Assembly (NCBI RefSeq): GCF_038967635.1
Contig: NZ_CP152413.1
Span: forward strand, 992,001-1,056,000
Direction of reading: 5' to 3'
DNA length: 64,000 bases
From: Bradyrhizobium sp. B124
GTDB taxonomy: Bacteria > Pseudomonadota > Alphaproteobacteria > Rhizobiales > Xanthobacteraceae
Made by a program: the position numbers and the translations under genes. Below are positions 17,725-32,915 of this stretch, in pieces (within the stretch, counting starts at the first letter, position 1; every line of letters starts with the position of its first letter). The notes below the pieces were generated by a model. That model searched no databases. It was not told the DNA's origin and worked only from the letters and a program-made list of their open reading frames with translations.

Positions 17725-19680
17725 TTATGACCGCGCTCTCGCCTTCCTGGGCAGATCTTCATTTGCCGGGAGATCGTCCGACACGCTTACGGAGCGTTGC
17801 CCCGTCAGCTTCGAGAGTTCGCGGCTGAGGTCTTGAATGCGGTACGGCTTGCGCAGGACCGGAAAGTCGGACCGCACGTTGCGCGCACTCTCGCTGTAAC
17901 CCGTCGTCAGCAGGATCGGCAGCTCGGGCCTCCTGTCGCGGATCGTGCGCGCCAGCTTCAGCCCATCCATCTTGCCGGGCATCACGATGTCGCTGAACAC
18001 CACGTCGACCCCGTTGGTCTCGATTTCCGATAAGGCAGCCTCTGCGTTCGAAGCCCAGCGCACGGTGTAGCCGAGCTGTTCGAGCAGGCCCGTGCTCGCA
18101 TCGGCGACCGCCGGATTGTCCTCGATCAGCAGGACCGTTGCGGAGCCGCGCACGCTGTCGCCCGCGGTCGTACCCGTTGCGGCCTCGGTCCCGCGCGGGA
18201 GGTAGATGCTGACCGTGGTGCCCTTGCCAAGCATGCTTGCAATCTCGATCCGGCCGTCCGCCTGGTGGGCGAAGCCGTGGACCTGGGACAGTCCGAGGCC
18301 GGTCCCTTTGCCGACCGGCTTGGTGGTGAAGAACGGGTCGAAGACCTTGCTCAGCACATCCTGGGGGATGCCTTCGCCGGTATCGGCTACGCTGACGGCC
18401 ACCTCGGTGGTTGCGGGTACGTTTCGGGCCGAGACCGTCAGCGTGCCGCCACTAGCCATCGCGTCCCGCCCATTCACGACAAGGTTGATCAGCGCGGTCT
18501 CGAATTCGTTCGAGTCGACGAAGATCGGCCAGAGATCCGGCTGGATCTCCAAGTTCAGCTTGATCGCGCCGCCGAGCGCGCTGCTCAGCACCTCGCGCAC
18601 CGCGGTGATCCTGTCGGCGACATCGATGGTCTGCGGGTTGACGCTCTGGCGGCGCGCGAAGGTGAGCAGCTGGCTGGTCAGGGATGCGGCGCGGTCGGAT
18701 GCGGTTTCGATCGCGCTCAGGGCAAGCTGGCCGCGCTCGCTCGTCACCTCGCGCTTGATCCGGTGCAGGTTTCCCGAAATGATCATCAACAGGTTGTTGA
18801 AGTCGTGCGCGACGCCGCCGGTCAATTGGCCCAGCGCATCCATCTTCTGCGATTCCGCGAGCTGTCGCTGCACCAGTTCGAGCTTCTGCTGCGCCTCACG
18901 CCGCTCGGAAATGTCCCGCGTGATCTTGGCAAAGCCGACCAGACTGCCGTCGCTGTCGCGGATCGGATCGATCACGACGCTGGCCCAGAAGAACGAGCCG
19001 TCCTTGCGGACTCGCCAGCCATCCTCCTCGTAATGCCCGGTCTCTTCCGCGATCTTGAGCGCGCGGGCCGGCTTGCCCGCGGCTTGGTCGGCCGGCGTGT
19101 AGAACCGCGCGAAGCTCTGGCCGATGATTTCGTTTGGCGAATAGCCCTTGATGCGCTCGCCGCCGGCGTTCCAGTTGGCGACGATGCCGGCCGGCGTCAA
19201 CATGTACAGCGCGTAGTCGGTGACGTTGCTCACTAGTAGGCGGAACTGGCTTTCGCTGGCGTCGAGATCCGCGCGCGCCTGTTGGCGCTCGGTCACGTCG
19301 CGGGTGACCATCGCATAGCCGATCAGCTTGCGCTTCTCGTAGATCGGATCGATGACGACAGAGGCGTAGAATTGCGAGCCATCCTTGCGGATGTACCAGC
19401 CCTCGGCCACGGCGTGCTTTTCCTTCCGCGCCATCCGCAACGCCATCGCGGGAAGGCCCGATGCACGATCCTCCTCAGGGTAGAAGACCGAGAAGTGCTT
19501 GCCGAGAATCGTCTTGGCCGGATAGCCGGTGATGCGCTCGGCGCCCTTATTCCAGTTGATCACCCGTCCATCGGGGGCGAGCGTGCAAATCGCATAGTCA
19601 ATCGCCCCTCCGGCCAACAGGCGGAAGCTGCGTTCGCTTTCGAGAATGCCCCGCTTGAGCTCGTCTGACTTTTTAACCAT
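17725..19680 (-). CDS. hybrid histidine kinase: PAS-PAS-HisKA-HATPase-REC
   Basis: A 651-residue soluble sensor kinase. Two PAS domains (about 15-130 and 140-260), each with its C-terminal cap motif (TRDVTERQQA and TRDISERREA), precede a HisKA of the GGVAHDFNNLL type with phospho-acceptor His292. The ATPase domain has the N box (LVVNGRDA), G1 (DTGEGIP) and G2 (GKGTGLGLSQV). The receiver domain carries Asp564 in FSDIVMPG. I start at the ATG at 19680 with AGGA upstream. There are no transmembrane helices, so it senses a cytoplasmic cue. An EcfG promoter lies just upstream, which places it in the general-stress regulon. Confidence 0.93.
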   Translation of the reverse strand: MVKKSDELKRGILESERSFRLLAGGAIDYAICTLAPDGRVINWNKGAERITGYPAKTILGKHFSVFYPEEDRASGLPAMALRMARKEKHAVAEGWYIRKDGSQFYASVVIDPIYEKRKLIGYAMVTRDVTERQQARADLDASESQFRLLVSNVTDYALYMLTPAGIVANWNAGGERIKGYSPNEIIGQSFARFYTPADQAAGKPARALKIAEETGHYEEDGWRVRKDGSFFWASVVIDPIRDSDGSLVGFAKITRDISERREAQQKLELVQRQLAESQKMDALGQLTGGVAHDFNNLLMIISGNLHRIKREVTSERGQLALSAIETASDRAASLTSQLLTFARRQSVNPQTIDVADRITAVREVLSSALGGAIKLNLEIQPDLWPIFVDSNEFETALINLVVNGRDAMASGGTLTVSARNVPATTEVAVSVADTGEGIPQDVLSKVFDPFFTTKPVGKGTGLGLSQVHGFAHQADGRIEIASMLGKGTTVSIYLPRGTEAATGTTAGDSVRGSATVLLIEDNPAVADASTGLLEQLGYTVRWASNAEAALSEIETNGVDVVFSDIVMPGKMDGLKLARTIRDRRPELPILLTTGYSESARNVRSDFPVLRKPYRIQDLSRELSKLTGQRSVSVSDDLPANEDLPRKARARS

Positions 19681-19702
19681 CACCAATCCTGCCAACGCCG
19701 GG

Positions 19703-19727
19703 AACGTTCCGGGGAGGCCAATGTTCC
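19703..19727 (-). promoter_or_regulatory. EcfG-type (general stress sigma factor) promoter
   Basis: On the minus strand GGAAC (19727-19723), 16 bases, then CGTT (19706-19703) matches the alphaproteobacterial EcfG consensus GGAAC-N16/17-CGTT exactly. Transcription would begin about 15 bp before the ATG of the hybrid kinase at 19680. The site lies in the 280-bp gap to the divergent giant kinase gene. Confidence 0.7.
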
Positions 19728-19963
19728 AATGCGATCAAATGCGCCGATCGGGCCCAAGCAATATGAACGGCTTACGCTACTGCGCAAAAAGTTCCAATGC
19801 GCATGGGAACTTTTGGTTCCATCGACGATTAAGCCCCTCGGTTTGCGTCACAAATCGCGGTTTTGGCGTTTTCCCGCTTGAATAGATCAAGAGCAGTCAT
19901 TCTTATGGTCACACTGGCTTCTCCGAGTCCCTGGATTCGTGGCCAGCGCGTAGGGGAAATTAC

Positions 19964-26248
<6,285 letters not shown>

Positions 26249-26261
26249 TCGGCGATCGAAC

Positions 26262-27755
26262 ATGATGGACCATGAAAAGGTGAACATCCTTCTGGTCGAT
26301 GACCAGCCGGCCAAGCTGCTGGCTTATGAGGTCATCCTGAAGGAGCTCGGAGAGACGCTCGTGGCCGCTTCGTCGGGCCGCGAGGCGCTGGAGTTCCTGC
26401 TCAAGAATGAAGTCGCGGTCATTCTGGTCGACGTCTGCATGCCCGAGCTGGACGGCTTCGAGCTCGCAGCGATGATCCGCGAGCATCCGCGCTTTCAAAA
26501 GACCGCGATGATCTTCATCTCGGCAATCCAGGTCAGCGACATCGACCGGCTGCGCGGCTACGAGATGGGCGCGGTCGATTACGTGCCGGTGCCGGTCGTG
26601 CCGGAAGTGCTGCGCGCAAAGATTCGCGTGTTCGCCGAGCTCTACCGCAAGACGCGGCAACTCGAACGCCTCAACGCCGAGCTCGAGGACCGGGTGCGCG
26701 CCCGCACCGCCGAGCTCGAGCAGTCGACCACCCGGCTGGTCGAAAGCGAGGCGCGTCGCAGCATGGCGATTGCCGCGGGCAAGATGGGCTCGTGGGACTG
26801 GGACTGGGTCAACGGCGACTGGATGTGGGACGAGGGGCAATACAAGATCTTCGGCGTCGATCCGAAGTCCTTCGCACTGAACTCCGACAATATCCAACGG
26901 CTGTTTCATCCCGACGATGTCGAACAACTCCGCCAGGGCTGGACCGGCTTCGGCAACGGCCACACATCCTATGAGGCCGAATTCCGCGTCGTGCGGCCGG
27001 ACGGCGAGATCCGCTGGTGCGTCGGCACGGCTGCGGCGACCAGCGACAGGAGCGGCAGGGTGGTGCGGGTCAGCGGCGTCACCGTCGACATCACCGATCG
27101 CAAGAAGGCCGAGGAACGGCAGAGCCTCTTGACCCGCGAGGTCGACCATCGCGCCAAGAACGCGCTCGCGCTGGCGCAGTCGATCGTGCGCCTGACGCGC
27201 GCGCAGAACGTGACCGCCTATGTGCGGGCGGTCGAGGGCCGCATCACGGCGCTGGCGCGGGTTCACACCGTGCTGTCGCTGTCGAGCTGGCAGGGCGCCG
27301 AGATCCGGCGGCTGGTGACCGAGGAGATCGCGCCTTATTCCGAAGCCGGGCAGATCCGGATCGCCGGCGGAGAGGTGCAGTTGCAGCCCGCGACCGCGCA
27401 GACGCTGGCGCTGGCGCTGCACGAGCTCGTCACCAACTCCGCCAAATATGGCAGCCTGTCGGTGTTACCGGGCAGGCTCGCGATCACCTGGGAAGTGGCG
27501 GACGACACGCTGATCCTGGCCTGGGTGGAATCCGGCGGGCCTCCGGTGACCAAGCCGAAGCAGAAAGGCTTCGGCACACGAAGTGTCATCGCAAGCATCG
27601 AGACCCAGCTCGGCGGACGGGCCGATTTCGATTGGCGCGCCGAGGGCCTGATCTGCCGGCTCACGGTTCCCCTCAAGCCGCTTGTTGGAGACACGCCGGC
27701 GTTCCGCGAACCGACGGCCGAGCGCAAGCCCATGGTCCGTTCCAGGGCCGTGTAG
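26262..27755 (+). CDS. receiver-PAS-HWE histidine kinase
   Basis: A 497-residue soluble protein. The receiver (1-125) has phospho-acceptor Asp57 in ILVDVCMPELDG; a coiled coil (about 128-165) links it to a PAS domain (about 170-285, ending VDITDRKKAEE). The kinase is of the HWE class: His296 in EVDHRAKNALALAQ, N box ALHELVTNSAKYG and the defining Trp-x-Glu in AWVESGG. HWE kinases often feed the PhyR general-stress pathway. The gene is 13 bp downstream of the giant kinase gene, and its receiver is a natural phosphate target for it. No strong ribosome site, so translation may be coupled. It ends with an Arg-rich tail. Confidence 0.92.
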   Translation: MMDHEKVNILLVDDQPAKLLAYEVILKELGETLVAASSGREALEFLLKNEVAVILVDVCMPELDGFELAAMIREHPRFQKTAMIFISAIQVSDIDRLRGYEMGAVDYVPVPVVPEVLRAKIRVFAELYRKTRQLERLNAELEDRVRARTAELEQSTTRLVESEARRSMAIAAGKMGSWDWDWVNGDWMWDEGQYKIFGVDPKSFALNSDNIQRLFHPDDVEQLRQGWTGFGNGHTSYEAEFRVVRPDGEIRWCVGTAAATSDRSGRVVRVSGVTVDITDRKKAEERQSLLTREVDHRAKNALALAQSIVRLTRAQNVTAYVRAVEGRITALARVHTVLSLSSWQGAEIRRLVTEEIAPYSEAGQIRIAGGEVQLQPATAQTLALALHELVTNSAKYGSLSVLPGRLAITWEVADDTLILAWVESGGPPVTKPKQKGFGTRSVIASIETQLGGRADFDWRAEGLICRLTVPLKPLVGDTPAFREPTAERKPMVRSRAV

Positions 27756-27893
27756 TACATCCTGTGGAGCGCTCGCCTGTTGATGCGACGGCGCTCCCCA
27801 ACGGACATTGATGCAGACGACATTGTGAACGCATCCTGCGCGCGAACTGCGCTATGAGCTGCGCGTCTGACAGGGACCTCGCGCGAGGAGCAA

Positions 27894-29237
27894 ATGCGTA
27901 AGACAAATCTTGCCGGCGTGAGCATTTCCGTCGTCATCCTCGCAGCGACCAGCATCGCGCGGTCGGGCGCTGAACCTGTACTGAAAGGCGCGGAAGCGTT
28001 CGGCGACTGGCAGCGCGACAGGCCGGGCACAGTGCGTCTGATCACGCCGCAGGACTTGCCCAAGCCGGGCGCAACGGCCTCCAGCAGCAATTCGTCCCGC
28101 GTCGTGTCGCGCCCCGCATCGGCGGTGCCGCAGGTGCCGGCGGGCTTCAAGGTCGAGTTGTTTGCGAGCGGGCTGAGTGGTCCGCGCATTATCCGGACCG
28201 CGCCCAACGGCGATATCTTCGTCGTGGAAACCAGCTCCGGCCGCATCCGTGTCCTGCGCAGCGCCGACGGCGCCACTAGGCCGGCGACCAATGAGGTCTA
28301 CGCAGCCGGACTGAACCGGCCGTTCGGCATCGCGTTCTTTCCAAACGGCGACAATCCGCAATGGCTCTATGTCGCCAACACCGACAGCGTCGTGCGCTTT
28401 GCCTACCGCAACGGCGATCTCAGGGCGTCGGGAAAGCCTGAGAGCATTGTCGCAAACCTTCCTCACGGCTACGGCCATTCCACGCGTGACATCGTGTTCA
28501 CGCCTGACGACAAGCGCATGCTGGTGTCGGTCGGCTCCGCCGGCAACGCTGGCGAGGGCCTTGGCCGGCCGCCGGAAGGTATCGAAAGCTGGAGCCGCGA
28601 CCACGCGCTTGGCGCGGCTTGGGGGTCGGAAACCGACCGTGCGGCTGTGCTGGCCTTCGATCCCGACGGCAAGAACCAGAAACTGTTCGCCACCGGTATC
28701 CGCAACTGCGTCGGACTTGCGATCCAGCCTGGAAGCGGCACGCCCTGGTGTTCGACCAACGAGCGCGACGGCCGCGGCGACAACCTCGTGCCCGACTATG
28801 TGACGCGTATCCGCGAGGGCGCGTTCTACGGCTGGCCCTGGTACTATATCGGCGCCAACGAAGACCCGGCGCATGCCGGCGTGCGGCCCGACCTCAAGGA
28901 CAAGGTGACTACTCCCGACGTGTTGTTGCAGGCGCACTCGGCCTCACTCGGCCTGACCTTCTACACCGGCAGTAGTTTCCCGGCCGAATATCGCGGCGAT
29001 GCGTTTGCAGCCGAACACGGCTCGTGGAATCGCGCGAAGCGGACCGGCTACAAGATCATTCGCATCAGGTTGAAGGACGGGGTGCCGACCGGCGAGTACG
29101 AGGATTTCGTCACCGGCTTTGTCATCGGCGACAATGAGGTCTGGGGCCGTCCGGTGGGTGTCACCGTGGCGCGGGACGGCGCGCTGCTGGTCTCCGAAGA
29201 CGGCAACGGCACGATCTGGCGCGTCAGCCACGACTAG
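27894..29237 (+). CDS. PQQ-dependent sorbosone-dehydrogenase-like protein
   Basis: A 447-residue exported six-bladed beta-propeller of the glucose/sorbosone dehydrogenase family, which oxidises sugars or aldehydes in the periplasm with pyrroloquinoline quinone. A signal peptide spans about residues 1-26 (SISVVILAATSIARSGAEP). Propeller motifs seen include PRIIRTAPNGDIFVVE, GLNRPFGIAFFPNG, YGHSTRDIVFTPD, FATGIRNCVGLA and WRVSHD. A loop EGAFYGWPWYYIG near 305 is also typical. GAGGAG precedes the ATG. Position after the signalling genes (138 bp gap) gives no clear link. Substrate not determinable. Confidence 0.88.
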   Translation: MRKTNLAGVSISVVILAATSIARSGAEPVLKGAEAFGDWQRDRPGTVRLITPQDLPKPGATASSSNSSRVVSRPASAVPQVPAGFKVELFASGLSGPRIIRTAPNGDIFVVETSSGRIRVLRSADGATRPATNEVYAAGLNRPFGIAFFPNGDNPQWLYVANTDSVVRFAYRNGDLRASGKPESIVANLPHGYGHSTRDIVFTPDDKRMLVSVGSAGNAGEGLGRPPEGIESWSRDHALGAAWGSETDRAAVLAFDPDGKNQKLFATGIRNCVGLAIQPGSGTPWCSTNERDGRGDNLVPDYVTRIREGAFYGWPWYYIGANEDPAHAGVRPDLKDKVTTPDVLLQAHSASLGLTFYTGSSFPAEYRGDAFAAEHGSWNRAKRTGYKIIRIRLKDGVPTGEYEDFVTGFVIGDNEVWGRPVGVTVARDGALLVSEDGNGTIWRVSHD

Positions 29238-29255
29238 CCGTTCGGTCGACGGCCG

Positions 29256-29513
29256 CTACCCCAGTCCATCCTTGAGGCCGTATTCCTCATAGATGGTGAG
29301 GGGATCGGTATCGGGAAACAACCGGCACTTGGCTTGGGCAAGATGCAGCGTGACGGCTCCGGCCTCACATCTCGCGGTCAGGAGCTTCCGGACGTCCTCC
29401 ATATGCGCGCGCGGCTGATGCTTCGACGGCAACTGCTCGAGCGCGACCAGCGCGGTGGCCAGAGCTTCCGTGACCACCCAATCGTCGTGTCCGGTAATTC
29501 CCTTTCGCGGCAT
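29256..29513 (-). CDS. hypothetical protein
   Basis: An 85-residue soluble protein with the start at the ATG at 29513, where GGAGG lies 8 bases upstream. It is helical (TEALATALVALEQL) with one Cys in each of two places (TARCEAG, AKCRLFP) and ends IYEEYGLKDGLG. I do not recognise the family. It converges on the sorbosone-dehydrogenase-like gene with 18 bp between stops. Confidence 0.65.
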   Translation of the reverse strand: MPRKGITGHDDWVVTEALATALVALEQLPSKHQPRAHMEDVRKLLTARCEAGAVTLHLAQAKCRLFPDTDPLTIYEEYGLKDGLG

Positions 29514-29705
29514 CACCACACCCTCCGTCGCACCGGCTGCGACATTGTAGCGCGAGATGGGTGGGGGCTGTCATCAGCCAACATGAGCGGGGCGGCCAGG
29601 AACCGGTTGGCGCGCCCTGCCACGATGCGCCGCAGGGAACCAGCGTGGCGGCGCGCGCAGGCAATGCTTAGAACGACGGCTGCCGTCACCCGGTCAGCCC
29701 GCCCG

Positions 29706-30524
29706 ATGTTCGAACCCTATCTCTCGGCCTGGAGCCTCGTCCCCGACAGCGACCCGATCGTGACGCGCGCCGCACGGTTGCTGCCGGTGCGGCGGCACGG
29801 CGAGCCGGCAATGCTCAAGCTCTCGAACGAGCCGGACGAACGCCTCGGCGCGATCGTCATGGAGTGGTGGGATGGCGACGGTGCGGCGCGCGTCCTTGCC
29901 CGTGACGGCGAGGCGCTCCTGCTCGAGAGGGCGATGGGCCCGGCTTCGCTCGGCGACATGGCGCGAACCGGCCGGGACGATGAGGCCTGCAGAATTCCTT
30001 GTGCAACGGCCGATAGGCTTCACGCCCGGCGGGCGAAACCGCGGCCGGACTTGACGCCACTGAAAGACTGGTTTCGCGAGCTGTGGCCGGCGGCGAGGGC
30101 GCACGGCGGCATCCTGAACCGATCGGCCGGCATCGCCGAAGCGCTGCTCGGCGATCAGCGCGAGATCGTGGTGCTGCACGGCGATCTGCACCATGACAAT
30201 GTGCTCGACTTCGGTGCGCGCGGCTGGCTTGCGATCGATCCCAAGCATCTCGTCGGCGAGCGCGGCTTCGATTTCGTCAACATCTTCACCAATCCGGATC
30301 TTGCCGATCCGGCACGGCCGGTTGCGACCGAACCCGGACGTTTTGCCCGGCGTCTCGACATCGTCGCGGAAGCAGCAAAGCTGGATCGCCGTCGCTTGCT
30401 GTCATGGATCGTCGCCTGGACCGGCTTGTCGGCGGCGTGGTTCCTCGGCGATGACGATTCGCTCGCCGAAATCGACCTGCAGATTGCAAACCTTGCCGCG
30501 GCTGAACTCGACCGGACGGCGTAG
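29706..30524 (+). CDS. aminoglycoside/hydroxyurea antibiotic resistance kinase family protein (APH(6)-like)
   Basis: A 272-residue protein of the streptomycin 6-kinase / hydroxyurea kinase family. The catalytic loop HGDLHHDNVLDFG and the following metal-binding DPKHLVGERGFD are intact, and MLKLSNEP near residue 40 fits the nucleotide-binding Lys. I chose the ATG at 29706 (MFEPYLSAWSLVP), where such proteins usually start; an ATG 42 bases upstream is also open. Whether it confers resistance is unknown: chromosomal homologues are widespread and may act on endogenous small molecules. No ribosome site stands out. Confidence 0.8.
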   Translation: MFEPYLSAWSLVPDSDPIVTRAARLLPVRRHGEPAMLKLSNEPDERLGAIVMEWWDGDGAARVLARDGEALLLERAMGPASLGDMARTGRDDEACRIPCATADRLHARRAKPRPDLTPLKDWFRELWPAARAHGGILNRSAGIAEALLGDQREIVVLHGDLHHDNVLDFGARGWLAIDPKHLVGERGFDFVNIFTNPDLADPARPVATEPGRFARRLDIVAEAAKLDRRRLLSWIVAWTGLSAAWFLGDDDSLAEIDLQIANLAAAELDRTA

Positions 30525-30536
30525 GGTGCGCAGCGA

Positions 30537-30704
30537 CTACGCTGCGGCGGCGCTGGCTCCGCTCAGCGACACACTCAAGATCCGCCATTTCGATATGTCG
30601 AAGAAGTAGGCGGCCTTGATACGCGCGGACGCAGGATCCGGCGCCTGAATCGCCGTGTGGAATTTCCGCTCCCCATCGCTCAGCGAAATCCGGAATGTCT
30701 GCAT
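30537..30704 (-). CDS. small hypothetical protein
   Basis: A 55-residue protein. The ATG at 30704 (MQTFRISLSDGERKFHTAIQ) is backed by GGAGG 8 bases upstream, which is why I keep it despite its size. It reads as two beta strands, a helix (DPASARIKAAYFF) and a strand, ending in an Ala tail. The family is not recognised. It converges on the kinase gene, 12 bp away. Confidence 0.6.
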   Translation of the reverse strand: MQTFRISLSDGERKFHTAIQAPDPASARIKAAYFFDISKWRILSVSLSGASAAAA

Positions 30705-30789
30705 TGGTCGAACCTCCACGCGCGGATGCTGCGGCAAGGACGGTTAAGATCCGGTTGCTGGCAGCAATCCTGCAGGGCGCACGCGCGTC

Positions 30790-31260
30790 TCACGCGTTGC
30801 CGTTCTCATGTGAAGCCCGCGGCAGCCGCACCATGGTGTCTTCTGCACCAACGACGCGTCCGTCCTGCGCTCTCAGTTCAAGGCGGCGCACCGGCAGTCC
30901 ATTCTTTCGATCAACCAGCAGCACATGCGCTTCGTCGGGCTCGAAGAAGAAATCCTCACCCCACTGCCGGAGCGCGACAAGGAGCGGGAACAGCCCGCGT
31001 CCCTTTTCGGTCAGCACATATTCCTGATACGGGCTGCCGTCCGCTGCAGGCACGGTCTCCATGATTCCGTGCGCCAGCAGATTGCGGAGCCGGGCGGAGA
31101 GGATGTTCTTGGCAAGCCCAAGGCTCTTCTGAAATTCGCCGAACCGGCGCAGCCCGTCGAATGCATCGCGGACGATCAACAGCGACCACCAGTCTCCGAT
31201 CGCATCCAGCGGCCGGGCCACGCCGCACATCGAGTCCCTGTGGCTCACTCGCTTCGCCAT
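30790..31260 (-). CDS. HxlR-family transcriptional regulator
   Basis: A 156-residue winged-helix regulator. The start is the ATG at 31260 (MAKRVSHRDSMCGVARPLD). The Cys at position 12 is where redox- or aldehyde-sensing HxlR proteins such as YodB have theirs. IGDWWSLLIVRDAFDGLRRFGEFQ, then LAKNILSARLRNL, is the DNA-binding core. It faces the dehalogenase-like gene across 148 bp that hold two near-identical imperfect palindromes, so it very likely controls that gene and itself. Confidence 0.9.
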   Translation of the reverse strand: MAKRVSHRDSMCGVARPLDAIGDWWSLLIVRDAFDGLRRFGEFQKSLGLAKNILSARLRNLLAHGIMETVPAADGSPYQEYVLTEKGRGLFPLLVALRQWGEDFFFEPDEAHVLLVDRKNGLPVRRLELRAQDGRVVGAEDTMVRLPRASHENGNA

Positions 31261-31343
31261 CGTGGTCCGCCTTACGCTCCTCAATCCAAATTCTGATCGG
31301 TGCGCGGCCCGAAAGACCCGCCTCGTCGGGGTCTCGATATATC

Positions 31344-31395
31344 GGTTGCAAAGTAAAACCACAAGCGATACACGATGGTTTCAATCTAAAACCAT
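31344..31395. promoter_or_regulatory. twin operator sites for the HxlR regulator
   Basis: GGTTGCAAAGTAAAACCA (31344-31361) and GGTTTCAATCTAAAACCA (31377-31394) match at 15 of 18 positions and are 33 bp apart, about three helical turns. Each is an imperfect palindrome (GGTT...AACC); the second extends to ATGGTTT-N7-AAACCAT. They lie 14-65 bp before the ATG of the dehalogenase-like gene. Confidence 0.65.
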
Positions 31396-31408
31396 CCGAG
31401 GCCAAGCC

Positions 31409-32329
31409 ATGATCCAGCCCGACGCCAGCTTCGCCGGCACCTTTCCGTTCACGCCGCATTTCAGCGCGGCTCCAGGTTTCCGGATGCATTATGTCGACGA
31501 AGGCCCGCGAGACGGCGAGGTGGTGCTCTGCCTGCATGGCGAACCGACCTGGGGCTATCTGTTTCGCCATCTGGTGCCGGCCCTCAGCGCGACGCAGCGC
31601 GTGGTCGTTCCGGATCACATGGGGTTCGGCAAGAGCGCGACCCCGGCGCAGCGCAGCTATTGGCTGCAGGACCATGTCGACAATCTCGAAGCGCTGGTCC
31701 TTGCGCTCGATCTCACCGACATCACGCTGGTCATGCATGACTTTGGCGGCCCCGTCGGCATGGGGTTCGCGGCCAGGCATCCGGACCGCATCCGCCGCAT
31801 CATCTCGGCCAACGGGCCGACGCCGTTCGGGCAGAGCGATCTGTTCGAGCGCGTCACCGCCAATGCGCTGGCTTCGCCGTGGTTTCAATGGATCGCAAAA
31901 GCCGAGGCGAACGGCGAGCTCGAGCCGGTGCTCGGACAGCTCGGCTTCAACATCCTGAGCACGCTCAAGCTCAATGGTTTCGAGAACAACGCCGTCATCA
32001 CCGACGCCTGGCTCGCCGCCTACGGCGCACCCTTTGCACGTCCGGCCGACTGCCTCGGCGCGATCGGATGGGCCAGGGGCTTTGCGACCGGTGCGCACAG
32101 GTTCGACGCGCCGGATGCCACCGCCGACCGCGCGATCCGCAGCAGGCCGGCGCTCGCCATCTGGGGCGAGGCGGACCGCACGCTGCACGCAGAGCATTTC
32201 CTGCCGCTGTTTTCCGCGATCTTCCCGGCGGCACCGGTCAGGCGTCTTGCCGGCGTCGGGCATTACTGTCTTGAGGATGCCCCGGAGGAAATCAGCGGCC
32301 TGATCGCGGAGTTCATCCGGCAGACCTGA
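31409..32329 (+). CDS. haloalkane-dehalogenase-like alpha/beta hydrolase
   Basis: A 306-residue alpha/beta hydrolase. HGEPTWGYLFR supplies the oxyanion hole as in haloalkane dehalogenases; the nucleophile is Asp111 in MHDFGGPVG and the catalytic His is His285 in VGHYCLED. An acid candidate is Glu254 or Asp256 (WGEADRT). True dehalogenases have Trp right after the nucleophile to hold halide; here it is Phe, so activity on halogenated alkanes is uncertain and an ester or epoxide substrate is possible. GAGG precedes the ATG at 31409. It is controlled, very likely, by the divergent HxlR regulator. Confidence 0.85.
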   Translation: MIQPDASFAGTFPFTPHFSAAPGFRMHYVDEGPRDGEVVLCLHGEPTWGYLFRHLVPALSATQRVVVPDHMGFGKSATPAQRSYWLQDHVDNLEALVLALDLTDITLVMHDFGGPVGMGFAARHPDRIRRIISANGPTPFGQSDLFERVTANALASPWFQWIAKAEANGELEPVLGQLGFNILSTLKLNGFENNAVITDAWLAAYGAPFARPADCLGAIGWARGFATGAHRFDAPDATADRAIRSRPALAIWGEADRTLHAEHFLPLFSAIFPAAPVRRLAGVGHYCLEDAPEEISGLIAEFIRQT

Positions 32330-32470
32330 CTGCGTGCCCGATCGCATGCGCGGGGGCAGGGCAGCAATGGCGCTGGTTAGGTTGCAGAGGGTTCGGGCGT
32401 TGATCGGGTTATGCCTGCTCGCAGCAAACGAGCAGGACGCTCACGTCGCCATATCTGGACTAGTGTGGGT

Positions 32471-32758
32471 TCAGCTCGCGCCCGCGATAATGACGAGGTT
32501 GTTGATGACAGGCGTTGAGCAAAACGCCACCACAAGGGCAATCCTGGAAAGGCTTTGGCTGCGCCAAAGCAACGCGATGACGAGGAACGTCAAACCTAAT
32601 TTCGGGATCAGCCACCAGGCGCCGAACCAAGTCTGGGCCATCTCCATGAACGGGTTTGCCTCGCCGAACCCGAGCTCCAAGATCCTGTTGGTGGTCGCGA
32701 GGTCGGCGCATCCAAGGAGCAGCACGGAAAGCAGCAGCAGTGCCTTGACCCAATTCAT
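32471..32758 (-). CDS. small membrane protein, DUF5658-like
   Basis: A 95-residue integral membrane protein with three predicted helices (about 5-25, 48-66, 72-92). The motif DLATTNRILELGFGEANPFM is the hallmark arrangement of DUF5658 (Asp, Thr-Thr, Gly, Glu-x-Asn-Pro). Function unknown. GAGGGG precedes the ATG. It is the last clearly intact chromosomal gene before the island boundary. Confidence 0.75.
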   Translation of the reverse strand: MNWVKALLLLSVLLLGCADLATTNRILELGFGEANPFMEMAQTWFGAWWLIPKLGLTFLVIALLWRSQSLSRIALVVAFCSTPVINNLVIIAGAS

Positions 32759-32915
32759 TTCAGCCCCTCGGTGCCGAGCGCCAGACTGGCAACGACCCCA
32801 TCATTCATGCTGATTCGTTAATTGTTGGTTTGGGCAGGGGATTCAACCGCGGCACCTGGATGGGCTCCCAGCCAGTCAGCATACCGCTGCTCCGGTTACC
32901 CCCCTTGCATTTGCT

